A stretch of 64,000 bases of DNA from Anseranas semipalmata (GCA_013399115.1 VXAA01000904.1:823979-887978), one strand, 5' to 3'; shown: positions 24,801-39,827, counted from the first letter of the stretch. Notes: a model not told the origin generated them from the sequence alone. A program made the numbers and translations.

Positions 24801-27800
24801 GTATAACAGAAGCAGAAAATACTGTATTCACCTCCCCTTCCTTGCGAACAGTTTGGTTATAATCATGTCCCCCAGCACATTTTGCACTGAATCACTGTGA
24901 CATCTGTTAGGGAAATGAACACAAATCTATATCTGCATGCAGCAAATATATTGGCAAGGTTGCAGCGGGGGGAAGGGAGATTAGGCGTCACTTTTCACAC
25001 AAACTAGGAAATGACAGCTTGTCACATCCATGAGTAAATACCAGGAGAGAGAGTAGGCAAGATGCTTCTTCACCTTTTTACCCCACCATAGCATTACAGA
25101 GATGCAGATTAAGGACAAAACTGCGGCTTCATATCCCCTGCCTACATTAATAGCATCTGGATGCGTATCACCCCCCCGGGACCACTAACAATAATGAATT
25201 ATATCCGCCACTCACAGATGTCAGCACAGCTCCTCTGAGTTGAAGGGAGCTGTGCCCCTTCTCCAGCTGAAAGGCCAGTCCGAGATGCCAGTACTGGGGA
25301 CAGGCCAGCAGGGCCACAGGGGGTGAGGGTGCAGAGGAACCTCCTTTGGGTCGCTTGTGGAGGGGAAGGAATTGCCCATGGCCTTGTCGGCTACGTAGTA
25401 CAACCCTTTTTGTACAGACACAGACACCTAGAAGAAAGCACAGTTAGCTCAAATTCCCGTGTGTTTCCCCAAGGACAGGAGCATACCCACGGACAATTGC
25501 TGCAGAGCCACTCACATCGTAGCTTGCTTGCCTGCCTGAGCCCACAGGCGCGAAGGGGAAGACCTTTCCCACCATCGTTCAGTCCAACACACAAGACCTC
25601 AGAGGCTGCATCACGCGGCAAGGTACAAGGTTGGCTCCCAGCTGCAGGATGAAGGATGGGCTGTGGAATGAAGCTACTGACAAAAAAAAACTTCTAACAA
25701 GAGTTCCCTTGGCTCCAAAAACTATCCACAGTGCTATGGCCTCTTGTCCACCTCTGTCACACGTGAGGCTGGAGATGAAGGCAACATAACAGAGCATGCT
25801 CGAGACACATATCACACCTTCATCTACAAGAAATACATTGCATTAACAGTTAACAGTATCTCATCGCTGGGGCAGAGCAGCACAGCGACCTTTCGTTGAT
25901 TATGGGTTGTTTTCAGGTGCACCTTCCCCACACCCAAAAGCCTGTGTTCAAGGCAATGCATATTCTGTGAATCATATGGTGAGATTAACATGACCGTAGA
26001 AAGGATATTACTCCAGTTCCTTTCTAAAGGGATGCACAACCTTCCACCCACTCTTCCTTGTACTTTTACAGTGAGAATTTGTTCCTAATTGGTATCCAAG
26101 TATGCAAAGTCAGATTGATTCCTCTTCAAAAAAAAAGTGCTGCTTTTTATCTGGATGAGAACACATAATACAGACTTCACTTATAGAATCTGATTTTACA
26201 GGATCTGAAAAAACACTGTGATCAGGCTTTGATGGAATCACTCTTGATAACAGAAGTGTAGCTAATATGTTTCCTAATTTTATGATAATTTGACTACAAC
26301 AAAGTAAATAATTGGCTTGAAAATAAGCAGACCTTTAGGACCTTGGACACTGGGAGATGAATGCCAAATTCGGAGCTCAGAATTCTCCTTGGGATTGTTA
26401 TTCACCCATAACCTCCTGCTTTTCCACAATCCTAACCTGAAACTTTAAAGATAAACGCACATAGAGAAAACTGACATTTGGACTCCTGACGTGAATTTGT
26501 TTTCTCATGCAAGAGATAAACTTTAAGCTTTCGGGAGTAATATATTTACAGTCTGACTTCACAACAAAGAACACCGATTCTTCTATTCAGTAGAAAAATA
26601 GTAACACTTTCTCTGAGAAAGCTGTGTTTTATACTTCACAGTGAGAAACTGCTTGGAAAAAAAGTAGAACAGGATCAGGAAGGTTTTTTTTTTTAACCTC
26701 TCTGAAGGAAAGTTATTCTTAGAACTGTAGGAATTCTTTACATTGAACTAATTTAGTAAGCTTTTCTACTTTTTTTTCCCCACTTTTCTACTAAATCACA
26801 GTTTTCAGCCAGGCATTTTAAATTCGCATTTTCACAAATCCACCCGGTCTGACGGGAGGGCTGTTGGCTGCGGCCATCCCACTGCCTGTTTCAAAACAGA
26901 GGTGGAGGACAAGTGTACGAGCTGCCAGACGCCTGCTCCTGTGCTTGCCACAGCCTGACCGAGAGCCACGCTGCTGCTGCCACCCCCGCCTCGAGCACTG
27001 AAATGGAAGATTGCAATACGAGCATGCACAGAGACAGCAAAGAAACACCTGTATGCCCTGAAGGGGAAAAATAAATGCAGAGAAAGAAACAAAATTTGAG
27101 TTTTAAAAGTACTTTTCCCCTCAAAAAGATGTAGCAAAAATGTCTCATCACTGTTTTACACATAGACTGACAAGCAACAAGAAGTCAGAAAGAAGTTCAA
27201 AAGACTGCTTTTATCTGCCACACAGTTTGCTTTTGAGTCTGCAGTCCTGTGTGGTTTCCCAGATGAGCAGATCTCTCTTCTAGGTGTTTCTAACACACCT
27301 ACTGACTTAGATCCCTATCCTGCAAATGCTAATGTGCACATTCTTGTCTGCAGTATCCAGGATGTATTTTACGTGCATTTTATCTAGGACACCTTCAAAA
27401 ACTATAAGCATCGAAGACAGACGTGAAACATGGCACAGTTTGGTGAAATATTACTCTTAAATTAAAGCAAAACAAAACAGTTTTTAAATCAAGGAATCCT
27501 AGCCAGTTTTAAGTTAGTCAAGAGTTAACTGGCTTAGAACACAGCCAGCAGTAGCACTGAAGTTGTCTTGCACTGCTGTTGACTTTTGTCCGTATTCATG
27601 TTGTAGCAGCGATCCTCGCCTGAAGTGACTCTCCAGGAAATAATTAGCTCTGCCCACACCTCTCTGGCGGTCAGAAGATCCCACAACTTTTGTTTTTTGG
27701 AACCAAAGCAGAAGGCCTTCAGCTTGTGCACCTCTCCTCAGATACGCAGGAGCCACTCATTCAGGCAGGCCTCTCCTCTGGGTTCGCTGCCAGCTGAAGC

Positions 27801-30800
27801 TCATCCTAGGGAGGAGGCAGATCTCTCACTTGCTTCCTTCAGCTGCACTGCTCTTCCTTCCACCCGTACTTTCAGAAGGGAACATGACCCAGAACTGGGA
27901 AATGGGCACTGGCCCTGGCTCTACAGGGAACCGCGCTTTCTTTGCACAGATGTCTGCAAGCAGCCCTCGGCTGAAAGAACTTAGAACATGAACTTATAAT
28001 GAATGAGCTTTTCTCTTTTTGTGCGGCCTTGCAAACCAGGCTCCATTGTATGTAGGCTCACAGATCATTTAATGCAATGTAGGGTCTTTAGTAGTCTAAG
28101 AGCTTGCTGAGATGGGAACAAACGGCTGAAGGGAAGAGGTTGGATGACACAGGCGGTATATCTGCACGTGAAGAGTGGTGTGCAACTGTTTGAACTCACC
28201 AGTCAGAGCAACAAGGAGCCAGAAGGCTCTTACTGCCCATATGAGAAAAATAATTTGAATTGTCAATATTTTGCTCGTGCTTAATAGAAAAAGGAGTAAT
28301 TAAAAGAAAATCCAAAGAGACGTTGAATAAGGATATAAGAAGGAGTAATTAACCACATTTCAGGTGTAGAGCAATTTCCTCCAGCACATCCTCTTTGCAA
28401 ATAAGGAGCAGCTGGAATTTGGACCAACTGAGGCAGCACTTTTGCCAGAACACTGTTATCGGAGTCTGTTACTGCCTTCCTCCCTCCCAACCCCCAGCAA
28501 GCTGTAACACTGCCCCCAGTTTACCAAGATGCTCAGATGTCCTACCATTATCACTTAGGCTTCATCTGTTTCTCTTCAGTCTTATCAACACTGTTTTAAT
28601 ATTGATACTCCTGTTTCTGATGTTATGTCAGTAGCCTGCTCCACAGGCTACCTCACTGTTAACATGTGCTATTTGCTTTAGGGAGATTAATCTATACAGC
28701 TTTGGCTGCAGCATTGTCCACTTTTTCTTCCTTCCCGAAGCTCACCGTTCTTCAGTTCACGCTACACACACTGTTGGCGCTAGCAAATAATGCAACCCAC
28801 AGGTGTTCTTGTATCCTTCTTTCAAAAGCTGCATTGTCTTGGCTCATAATGTTCACCAGTCTGTGCATTGCCACATTTTGTTTCTTGAGAATCCAGTTCT
28901 GAGTTCTGGCATGCCTTTCTGTATTAGATTTCCATACTTGTGGTACTCTAGTTTTCATTTTCTTCTACATCCATAGTATTGGAGACCTGTTCAGCCGTCA
29001 TAAATTTCATAAACTGCTCTGGGTGTTTTCCTCCACTTTGCAAACTACAATTGATCTACATAACTGGTCAGTTTTGTGTTCTCTAGTAATCTTTCTCTGA
29101 TTGCTTCGTCCCAGATCTCAATCAGTGTATGGCAATTCATCAGGGACTACGTTAACTCCCCCAGTTGGAAAAACTGGTTCCTCAGTTTCCATTTTCATTT
29201 TGTGTTCCCATATTAAAACCACAAATACTCCTCCCTCTTATCTTTATTTGGTTCCTATCATGGAGGGTGAAGCATGCCTCAAAATTCTGAGACACGTCAA
29301 CTGATTCAGAACATATTATTGCCAGAAAAAAAAAAAAAAAAAGAAGTATCTCATGAGTGTCTTCATTTTTCCTGGTACCCACTGTCTGCATAAAAGGCTT
29401 TCTCAGGTGGCCTCTGCTTTTCCAGAGAAGGTCAGCTGTGGTGGCATTTTTAACTGTGATATTTTCCCCACTCAGAACATTTTCTTAGTCCATTATACTC
29501 TGGGTACCATCTGCTGTACAAGTCATACACGGCCAAGAAGCCTGGCCACAGTCCCCTTTATTCAGTGGATAAGCTTCAGTTGCTTAGCCTGGAACAATGT
29601 GAGCCACCGCATCGTGCAGCATCCAATTCCAATTGCTTGTGCCACGGTTTCTCAGGGGTACAATACCCCAGCACAGTCTCAGAGGCAGCTGTGACCACCG
29701 ATTAGTTACAACACAGAGCAGTCGTGCTTCCATTCAACTTCTGTGGAGAGAGGAGGGAGCAACCACCCTGTAGGCCTCCAGATGCCTTTTGTTCCCAGTT
29801 TCATGCTAGGAATGCAGCCATGAGGCTGGGAGCCGAGCAAAGCACTGACTATCAGAAAAGGACATCTGGGATACAAATTGTCAGTCATTCCACTGTCCTG
29901 GCCAGTGCTAGGGAGTGCTGCAGGGGTGTACAACATGAAGGCTGGCGTTATGGTGTTGTCTCTAGCTGTGTTTTGGATGCAGACTCAATGAGTATGTGCC
30001 GAGATGGTCAAACCTGTTGAACAAAGGGCAGATGACAGTTTTAGTACCCCTCTTGCAGGCTGTATGGCTGTTGGCTCTTAGCACCTGGCTTAGTGCAAGC
30101 ACTGTGGAAAGCAGGCTTCCAGGGCCATCCTTCTCCCATGTGGGTTGGCCATGGCTCCTCTGAGATGCAGGCAGCGACAAAGACCAACCTGCCAACAGAA
30201 ACACCGCCGTCCAAGGTACCGCTCATCCCTGCTCCACTGCTCTTTCAGTGCCTACCGAAAAGAGATGCCAAGGCTGAACACAATCCTGATCCAAATGGGG
30301 AAGCTTCACAGTGCCACAGCTCTGTGACACCTCAGCAGTCTGCACTAACTAGAACAGGAATACCTCTAGTTCTGCCCAGCCACACCAGCACTCTCTCAGC
30401 TGGCTCTGCCTCTTGGTCTGCTGCTCTCTCAGCCTGTACAGATCCATGAATGCTGGTGGATCTCACTCACTTGTGCAAAAAGCAAAGATAGGTTAGTCCT
30501 AAACAAAGAGAAAAGAAAATGCAAGACAGACAGAGAGAGGAGCTGCCTTTTTTTTTTTTTTTAAAGCAGATAGGTTTCTGCAGTGACAGGTGATTATCAT
30601 TTACAATAATTCAAATATTAAATAACCAAAAGAATTACTGCCACATAAAATGCGGTTGAGGCAGTTTTACATCGTGGCTTATTAGTGCTGCCTGGTAACG
30701 GATTATACTAAACACACAGTGTTTAAAATGAGATATAAAGCCAGCAAGAGGTAAATGTAATTTTGTTCTATTCTTCCTCTTTCCTTATAAGTGAGGAGGG

Positions 30801-32764
30801 CATGCTGGAGACAAAATGGGGATTACTAGATCAGGAAAAACGGCAAAATGGCAAACTAAACTACAGCCGAGTTCAACACTGTAACTAATGAGAAAGATAC
30901 AGCCTCTCTGGTCACGTGCATCTTCTGCAGCTCTGATGCTGCTCAACTGGAGAGCAGCTCACCCACAAAACAAAAGAAGTAGGAAGAAAACAGGAACAGT
31001 TCATGTAATCACAGATTTGTCTAATATCTTTGAGGAGTTAAGAAAATACTGTATTAAGGAACTGCATTTCAAAGCGTTGAAAACTGTATCTTAAATCACT
31101 GCAGTTTCTACGGTAACAATTTAGTGGGAATCAAATTACATAGAAACAACCTGCAAGTTGTCAATGCAACAAATTATTACCTCAGGGGTGGAGGATCCCA
31201 GCTGCCATTAACAGTATTTCACCTTCACATTGTGCCAAGAACATTCTCTCTAAACAACAAGCATCTCTGATATGCAACTGTATTTTCTTTAAATACCTTT
31301 TGCATCCCTTCTTCGAGATCCAAGAGCTATTTAAGTGGACAAAAAAAATGACTTAATTGTGTATAAGAAAAGACTCTAGCTGTCTTGTCTATGGATAACC
31401 ATTGCCAGCTCTTCCTACCGCTGTGTTAAAGGTTGAAACAACAGTTCAGCGCCAGGATTAGAAGGAAGGTAGCAATGTGGTTAGCAGCTACTGCCATCTT
31501 GTGAACAAAGTTCCAAACACCATTCCTCCACCCTTTTTTAGTCTATCTAATGCAGCAAGGTAGGAAGGGGAAAAAAAAATAGATCCAACTTTTGCACAAA
31601 CAGGTAACTTCATGATAACATCTCCACATTTAGGCACAAAACATAAGACAGCTTCTGACCAGGCCAGATGGGAGCTTAACAAAACAGAGAGAGAGCCCAG
31701 AGAAGGAAGTTATTTTACTGGTGGTACAAAAAGCTATTCTTTTTCCACTGAATTGCAAACAATAGCTAATGTTACCCTTACTCAAAAGATACACATCATA
31801 CCAGCTGCATATTTTGCTAACCAGTACTGACAGGCAAACTTTCCTTCCTTAAGTCAGTTTCTTTTCTAAAACCTGTGTTCCTTCTGGACTGCCTGGACTT
31901 CAAGCAGCAGTGCAAGACAGTGTTGCACTAAAACTATAAAATATAAATGCGTTAAAACTATAAATCCAGCAGGCTTCCAAACACAGGGATCACCAGCTCT
32001 CCATCCTCCCTTAAGACACCATAAGGCTGGATTTGCTCTTGTTCTGACCAGGAGCAGAGTGGAAAGACCAGGAGGGATCAGGTGAAGAGCAATATTTCCA
32101 CTTCTTGTGACATGCTAATACTTTTCTTACAGCACCTGCTCCCAGTACCAATTGTAGCTGAAACCCTTCTGCTTAAAACAAATATTTACTATGTATCCCT
32201 CATGAAGGCACTTTTTCCCCCTCAAACAAACAAACAAACAAAAACTTGTGGATTTTGAGTACCTACTTCATCAGTTTTTATGATCCAGATTCACTGTATC
32301 AGTGGATCCTCTTTTCCCAACATCAAGGATCTGCAAGGGGAGGGATGCATTAGATGTCCCCTCATAAAGTGTGATTCCCTTTGCTGTCTTGGAATTGCAA
32401 CAGCTCTCAATGAAGTCAGATGAAGCTTCCCCATTGACTTTGATAGAAGAAGCAGCAGCCTTTTACCATGTCCATTTTCAATTTGGGAAGTTCTTTCCAG
32501 AGTTGCCCTTGTACCTGATCCTTTCCTCTTCAAGGTAGCTTTGTAGGGTTACCTCTTCAACTCCTAGACTCTGAAAAACTTCATGGCTGTGGTAGTAGGA
32601 AAAATGAGAAGGCAGAACTCACACCAAAACCAGCTACTGGTTTCCTATGCACCATTTTTCACTCCAAGATCATTTTCTCCTCCCTACAGGGCAAAAAGTG
32701 AGAAGCAAGGCTTGATCACCCATGAAACCAACAACAGAGTTGGGAACGGTGATCGTCTTTCAAA
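21872..32764. other. Intergenic, no gene recognised
   Basis: AT-rich to moderate DNA with poly(A) runs (for example 29324-29342) and pyrimidine-rich stretches near 28.47-29.12 kb that could be a decayed repeat. At about 24.72-24.76 kb the phrase CTTGTGTAAAATGGGAAGTT resembles the MIR core 'CATCTGTAAAATGGG' but is too short to call. A minus-strand frame of 128 codons at 23333-23719 has a hydrophobic stretch, but no splice or homology evidence supports it. Confidence 0.5.
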
Positions 32765-32765
32765 T

Positions 32766-33880
32766 TCATAGAATCACAGCATGGTTTGGGTTGGAAGGGA
32801 CCTTAAGGATCACCTTGTTCCACCCCCCTGCCATGGGCAGGGACACCTCCCACCAGACCAGGTTGCCTTGAACACCTCCAGGGATGGGGCATCCACAGCT
32901 TCTCTGGGCAACCTGTGCCAGTGCCTCACCACCCTCACTGTGAAGGATTTCTTCCTTATATTTAATCTAAAACTTACTCTCTTTTAGTTTAAAGCCATTA
33001 CCCCTTGTCCTATCCCTACACTCCCTGATGAAGAGTCCCTCTCCAGCTTTCCTGCAGGCCCCCTTTAGGTACTGGAAGTCTGCTATAAGGTCTCCCTGGA
33101 GCCTTCTCTTCTCCAGGCTGAACAACCCCAACTCCCTCAGCCTGCCTTCACAGGAGAGGTGCTCCAGCCCTCTGAGCATCCTCGTGGCCCTCCTCTGGAC
33201 TCGCTCCAACAGGTCCATGTTCCTCTTATGCTGGGGGCCCCAGAGCTGAACACAGTGCTCCAGGTGGGGTCTCATGAGAGCAGAGTAGGGGGGAGGATCA
33301 CCTCGCTTGCCCTGCTGGCCACGCTTCTTTTGATGCAGCCCAGGACACGGTTGGCTTTCTGGGCTGCAAGCACCCATTGCCGGCTCACGTTGAGCTTCTC
33401 CTCAACCAGCACCCCCAAGTCCTTCTCCTCAGGGCTGTTCTCAATCCATTCTCCACCCAGCCTGCATTTGTGTTTGGGATTGTCCTGACCCGCGTGCAGG
33501 ACCTTGCACCTGGCCTTGCTGAACTTGATGAGGTTTGCATGGGCCTACCTCTTGAGCCTGTCCAGGTCCCTCTGGATGTCATCCCTTCCCTCCAGCATGT
33601 CGACTGCACCACACAGCTTGGTGTCATTGGCAAAGTTGCTGAGGGTGCACTCAATCCCATTGTCCATGTCACCAACAAAAATGTTAAATAGTGCTGGTCT
33701 GAACACCGACCCCTGAGGAACACCACTCATCACTGGTCTCCATCTGGACATCAAGCTGTTGTCCACAACTGTTTGAGTGCAACCATCCAGCCAATTCCTT
33801 ATCCACTGAGTCGTCCATCCATCAAATCTATGTCTCTCAAATTTGGAGACAAAAATGTCGTGCGGGACAATGTCTAGCAG
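32766..33880 (-). mobile_element. CR1 LINE, 5'-truncated copy with recognisable reverse transcriptase
   Basis: The element runs right to left. Its 3' end at about 32766 shows the typical terminal TTCATAGAATCACAGCATGG then TTTGGGTTGGAAGGGACCTT on the plus strand. Minus-strand translation gives the C-terminal half of CR1 ORF2. The RT segment [20 protein letters not shown] then ...[19 protein letters not shown]... is at 33545-33766, where FADD has become FAND. Near 32967-33300 it continues with [36 protein letters not shown] and a final [14 protein letters not shown]. The frame is broken by a stop (TAG at 33545-33547 where Trp is expected) and by a one-base loss in a C6 run (33288-33293 on the plus strand). 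The 5' edge near 33880 is a typical premature truncation. It is a dead copy. Confidence 0.93.
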
Positions 33881-36800
33881 TGGTGCTGAGCCAAGATACG
33901 GGAAATCATTTCTTCAGTCCCATTTTTCAACTTAAATTTCAAGTAGTGAAAATAGTGGTGTGTATGCCTTCTAACAAGTGGGATAATGTCTTTTCTTCCC
34001 CTTCTTACCCTTCTTGCGTAATTGAACTATCACAATTTTTAGGACAGGGTTTCTTTCTCTCTTACCGTCTGTGTCTATAGATCCCAGACCAATGATGTCC
34101 CATTTTTGGATCTCCAGATACCACCACAAGAAGTATGCAGTAAACATTTTTAAAGGAACTTGTTCACAAGAATCTTCTTTGGAAGATGCCATACGTTAAA
34201 CTTGATTTTGGGCTCCATTCACCCTGGTTTCAGGGACTCTCCTGTAGCCCTGTACAATCTACTTTTTCAGCACTTTGTATTTCTTTCTACCTCCTGTAAT
34301 ATTCAACACATTCACCATAAAAATCAATGGCAATAAAAACTTGGCTAAAGTAAGGATATACAATATTAAGGGCTCCAGGAAATGTCAAATCAAGCCACAA
34401 AAGCAAATTTCACAGTAAGACTCGTACTTCATTCATATTTATGAATGTAGTCAATGGCAACAGATTTCCAACCATCTACAAGACTTCATGAAACAAAACT
34501 GTATCATCACAGTAACAGACAGTTATACTGCTGCTACCTGTGCTGCAAAACCATTTGGGTGTCCCTGGAGCAAAGTCTGGCATTGCACATCTTCAGCTTT
34601 GTTTGGTATGTAAACATGAGTAATGCCACTGTTGCAGCTACAGTTTCACTTGCAAGCTTTTTGAGCAAGCCAGACACACTCTAGCTCTTCTCATTAAATT
34701 TTTGAAAGTTACTTTAAAAAAAAAAAGTATATTAATCTTTGGACTTTTATTGCAGTACTATATAATGCTGCCTGACATTGCATTTCCTGCCAATAGATAG
34801 ACAGGCCTGGCATGTGAACAAACCATATTGCTGCTAGCATAGACAAAGAAGTCTTGCTCCTTCAATTTGTCAGTAAAATTGCAGGAATAAATATTCAGTC
34901 TTTCACAAGAAGCCTTTCTTTTACAGAAGAACTAACACATCTCAAGATCTGTGGTATCTAACAGTCATTCTCTCTCACTGATCTACTACAGCTGGCCAAA
35001 TCAGTCAGAGAACTCCCATACATAATAAGTTTGTATGGATGAAGCACAAACTGTGCATTATGGAATCAAGGTAAAAACTCTCAGTACCAATTGCCAAGCT
35101 TACCCTGGCTTTTGAGAATGACACTGCCCCGTTTTAAGGGATACATGTGGTTCATGTTGTAAAGTCTGCTTGTGATACTTTCTGTTCCTTTAAGGTTAAA
35201 TTTTTTGTTTGTTTTTAAAATCCTTTATTTAGTGGCTTGGAAGGGTCCCTCAAGTAAAAGGAAAGGCTAATATTTTTGTATAAAGTCTGTTTAGAAGAAG
35301 AAGATTTTTCAGTATTTCTAAAAAATAGGTTCTTTTCTCTTCTGAGTTTTATTCTTATTTCTAACAGGCATTCTCTTGGCCAGTGTCCCATACAAGTACA
35401 GATCAAGAATATCCTGACGGTTGCTGATCCTTTATTTATTAGCTGCTTCCAAAAAACAAAATCAAAGCCTGAAACTGTTACTGGAAGCTGACCCAAAGCC
35501 AGCAAAAGAAAGGGGTATGCTACAGTATCAGGTGGAGACTCTAGAACATATTCAGCTTACAATAAGTAATTCACATTTATCCAGACAAGAGGTGACAAAC
35601 TTCATGTTCCCTGGGGCTGGGTCCTAATGGATATGACAGAGCATCCCAAAAATGCAAATTGGGTGTTTAGATACTGAAGCCAGCTGGTCACTGCTAAGGG
35701 TTTCAGAGCAATCTTTCTGAAGGTAGCTCAGAAAAGAATAGTTGAAATGGTTTTGTGGTTTCTTCAAACTATTTTATGTTCCTATGAAATTTGTTTCACT
35801 AATAAAACAAGTGGAATAGAGCATTTACTGTATTTGTGCAGAAAACTCTCCTTTCCTTCCACCCCCTACCCCCTTTTCCTCCCTCCTTTGAATACTATGG
35901 TTTTAGCATAACAGCAACAGGTCTGGTGTATTTAAAAGGCTTCTATTTGATGATAAAAAATTCCAATTAAGTATCACCTTTCACATAAAAGCTTGAAGCT
36001 AAAGCTAGCGGAAAAAAATGACACTCAATGAAAAAGTAGCATCAAAATCCTTAAATGTCAGAGGTACAACAATCCCATGTGTGTACCTCACAAGAGCAGC
36101 TTTTCAGGTATTTAAAATCTACTACAGGGAGATAAGGGTCTGGAGAAGCTGACTGTGGACAAATACTGAGTAGAGCCTAGACGGTAGGCAGGCTGTGGCT
36201 TGTCCGCTCTCTGAATTTTCCTACAAGTACCCTCAATTATTCCAGTCACAAGTTCACTGGATACTACAGATTTTGGAAACCTGAGCTGGAGTTGATAGGG
36301 CACATCCAGTTCGAACAAGGATAAGACAGCACAGACACCCCAGGGTGGAAACTTGGAAAAAGCACTGAAGCGACTGCGAAGTATAAAGCATCTTACAAGT
36401 CAAGGGAGAAAAACAAACCTGGATTTATATTTTCAGTCACACAGCTGCCTTTCCAAATCTTTCACTTCACATATTCTACAAGCATGCATTTAGCTACACC
36501 TGTGTCTTTGGCAAAGACCTTCAAAATCAATCAAAATTTTCCTAGGATGAGACTTACGAGTTGCTGGAAAAGGGGGTAGATGTTCCTAACCTAGGATCAT
36601 TTAAGTAGAGGTACACAAAGTCACTGGTCTTTTGGAAAAATCACACACACTTTTCCTTATGCCCTTGCCTTCCCCGATTTCACAGAAGCAGTATTTTCTC
36701 CCAAACTGCGTTTTCTCCCTCTCTCCCAAACTGTATTTCTTCTTGCAAACACAATGAAGAGTGCACATCAGCTTGGGATAGTAGGAATAAAAAACAGTTC

Positions 36801-39714
36801 TCTAATGCAACATTTTACCTGGCTAATAGCTTTTATCTTTGCAAGCAATGCCTCTGTGTGCATCCCCACAGTAAAGACTCACCATCTGCCTTTGTTCTAA
36901 TAAACAAAGTCATATTACAAATACAGAGTGCAAACATACTCATATCCTGAATCTACTGCACCCAAGAGACAGATCTTTTTGCAGAATGTATAACTAGTAA
37001 ATGTTCACTCCCAAATGTTCAAAATGGCTTACAATCTTTCCTAAGAGTAACAAGCATAACCAGTGAAAAATTCATCATTGCTACACTACAGAAGATAAAA
37101 ATCCATAAACAAAGACTTACCTGTTTTCACCAGCTGCATCTTCACGCACATCTTTCCAGTATAAAATTCTGCTTCCCAGAATATCTTGCATGTATTACTA
37201 ATATTGCACACAATTAGATGTTGCCCTTCTGCCTGCCTGTAATGTTAGTCTAGTTTTGGAAGCTGCAGGCTTTCATTCCCAAAATTTCACCTTTTAGATG
37301 AGCAACTCATTTAATTGCATGTCATCCCTGGCCTGTAAAACTCAGAAAACTTTTTTTTTTTTCCCCTAGAACCTTAAACATAATCTTACCTTTTCTTCCT
37401 CCACATACTGATTCTCAACACTGATTTCTTCTCCAAATATGTATCCTTCACACAAGAAAAACACTTCCTAATTGGTAATTCGTATTTCTCAATATGTTCA
37501 GATGCATAAACTGCACAACAAAACTAAAAAACAAACAAACAAACAAACCACGAACATCAGTTAGGCCTATAAATGACCTTTCAGATTCCATATACCAGTT
37601 TCTTCTTCCGTGACCAAGGCTGTATGTTTTACAGTTGGCTTCTGATGCTTATAGATGCCAGATTTCCAGGTCCCACTCTTATAGCACTTTGTTTCATGGG
37701 AATGATGCACATCTAACCATGTGGATAATGTTGTATTAACTGGTTAAATATCATGCCTTTGGAACCCCAGGAACATTCAGATACCTGAAAGATGCACAGA
37801 AATAGTGTTTTAACTTTCAAATGAACCACACAAAGCTTGCTGTGGCACCACTACTTTAAAGTTCAAGTGGATTTTTCCCAGCTGCCCATATTCCTAAGGA
37901 AACAAAGCTTACCCATGCATACAGTACATGCACAATACATGTGTGGATTTCTGTCTCGTCTTAGCCTGTCTTCAAACACGTTGGCCAATATCAACCAAAT
38001 TTGACAGAACAGTAAAGGTCACAGAATGACAGAAGACTGAAAGATATTATACTTCTGTAAATTTGACAAAAATAGCCAAAAGACTAATGTCCTTTCTGAG
38101 GGACAGAATGGCACATCAACATGCTCTTAGTATATGCTGTCCAATTCCAGTAGAAGATGTTGGAGAATCCTACAGAGAAGAGTGACATTTAGGATTCCCA
38201 AACTGCAAGAAAAGTTTTAACCAGTTGACACTATTAAACATCAGATAATGTAATCACAGCAGACCAAATCTTGAACAAAACAACCTCCCCCCCCCAAAAA
38301 AACAGGCTTCCTCAGTCCCATTGCTTAGATAATTATTTGCTTCTATTCTAAATATTGCTCAGAACAGGGTGGTAGCATGAAGTAACGTACTGCTTACGCT
38401 TGCCAGATCAGCAGCTAGCTCAGCTTAAGGGAAACAAAAGGAAGGTCTTCTGCAGACAATTAATTCAGTCTCAGCAGCCCCCACTGACTGAAGACAACTT
38501 GAATCAAAGAACGATCAATACATTCATTACAGTGATGGTATAGTAGCTTGCTTGTGCAAGGTGAGCACAATTCAGTGCCCGTTTATTTTTTTTCCAAGTC
38601 CTTTTGAGACTGTTAACCCTGATTACCTTGTCTCCCTAAGGACAGTTCTTCACGTAAGGATTCCAGGTAGAGCTGCCCTTCGCATGTGCTACCTCTGGGG
38701 AGCTTACATGGGCTTGCAAAGGCTGAAGGGGTGGGGGTGAGTAAGGCCACTTCATTCAGCACTACAACAGCCACATGCATCCCTTCAGTTACATCATGTC
38801 TCACAGGATGATGCAAGGACTCCTTAAAGCTTCCTTAACTCCCTCCAACTTTACCACAGTTAAAAAAGCTTGCAATGATTTAGAGTTCACAAAAGCAGAG
38901 GTATAGAAACCTGATAAAACTTTCTGACCACTCATCTCAAAATAACCTCTGCTTTATGACAACTACAGCTGACTTTCTGGTGGGGTAGCTGGGTACGGTA
39001 GGGTAATGCAAGCTACTTCATTTTCCAGGTCTGACTGGAAATGAGACTAAATAAGAACAAAAAGAAATACTACTGCCACTTTCCCTTTAATGTGTCCGAC
39101 ACAAAAAGTGACAGTAGTTCCTTCAGCAGAACCACACAGAAACACTGAAGCGACAGTCACTAAAAGGTGTATTATTGTTCAGGAAATATTTAGCCCAGTG
39201 TAAAAAAAGAAGTCAATTGCGTCTGCAGTTAAGTCTATTGGGTTGACTCAAACCTTCTGAATAATATATATTTTTTTAATACTTGCCTACCTTTCAGTTC
39301 CTTTTTGGGATGCTCATTTCAATGCACTTGCCTTTGCAAATGCTGACAGTCACATGCCAAAGTGACAAAGAGCCACGCAAGGCAATCCTTCAGTCTCATT
39401 TATGTGCTGCATACTCTAAATGACCAAGCATCCAGCCCCGTAGGGCACTTGGTGTTGCAGCGTCCAGACTGCGCTAAAATCAATAGATCTCATGCTACCT
39501 CCAGTCATTGCAGAGCCGCTGTACTGAAGATGAACATTTGCTGAGGGAAACCACAAAATGATGATTGCTCAGATTATAATAATGCTATCACTGTTATAGT
39601 AAATGGAAAAATATATTAAAAAGGGGTATAAACGTTACTAGACACTTATTACTCATGCGGCAGAAAGTGCTAATGGGTTGCACAGTAGGGGTCAGTAATA
39701 CATAAACCCCCAGG

Positions 39715-39796
39715 ATGACACTCTCCATAAAATAAGGGGATGTCATGTAATAACCATCCTCAAAGAGTCGTTAGGAGAATTGTGTGGCTTAATCAC
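39715..39796 (+). repeat. Possible MIR-like SINE relic
   Basis: CTCTCCATAAAATAAGGGGA, then AATAACCATCCTCAAAGAGT and CGTTAGGAGAATTGTGTGGC, parallels the sense MIR core 'CATCTGTAAAATGGGGATAA...ACCTACCTCATAGGGTTGTT...GTGAGGATTAAATGAG' in order and spacing. Divergence is high, so this is moderate at best. Confidence 0.4.
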
Positions 39797-39827
39797 TTTT
39801 TCCTCTGAGGCCCAAGTTTGATGACAC

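Noticed and set aside
32967..33726. Open frames at 33 kb as host genes
   Set aside because: They are broken pieces of CR1 ORF2 (minus strand) and their shadows.
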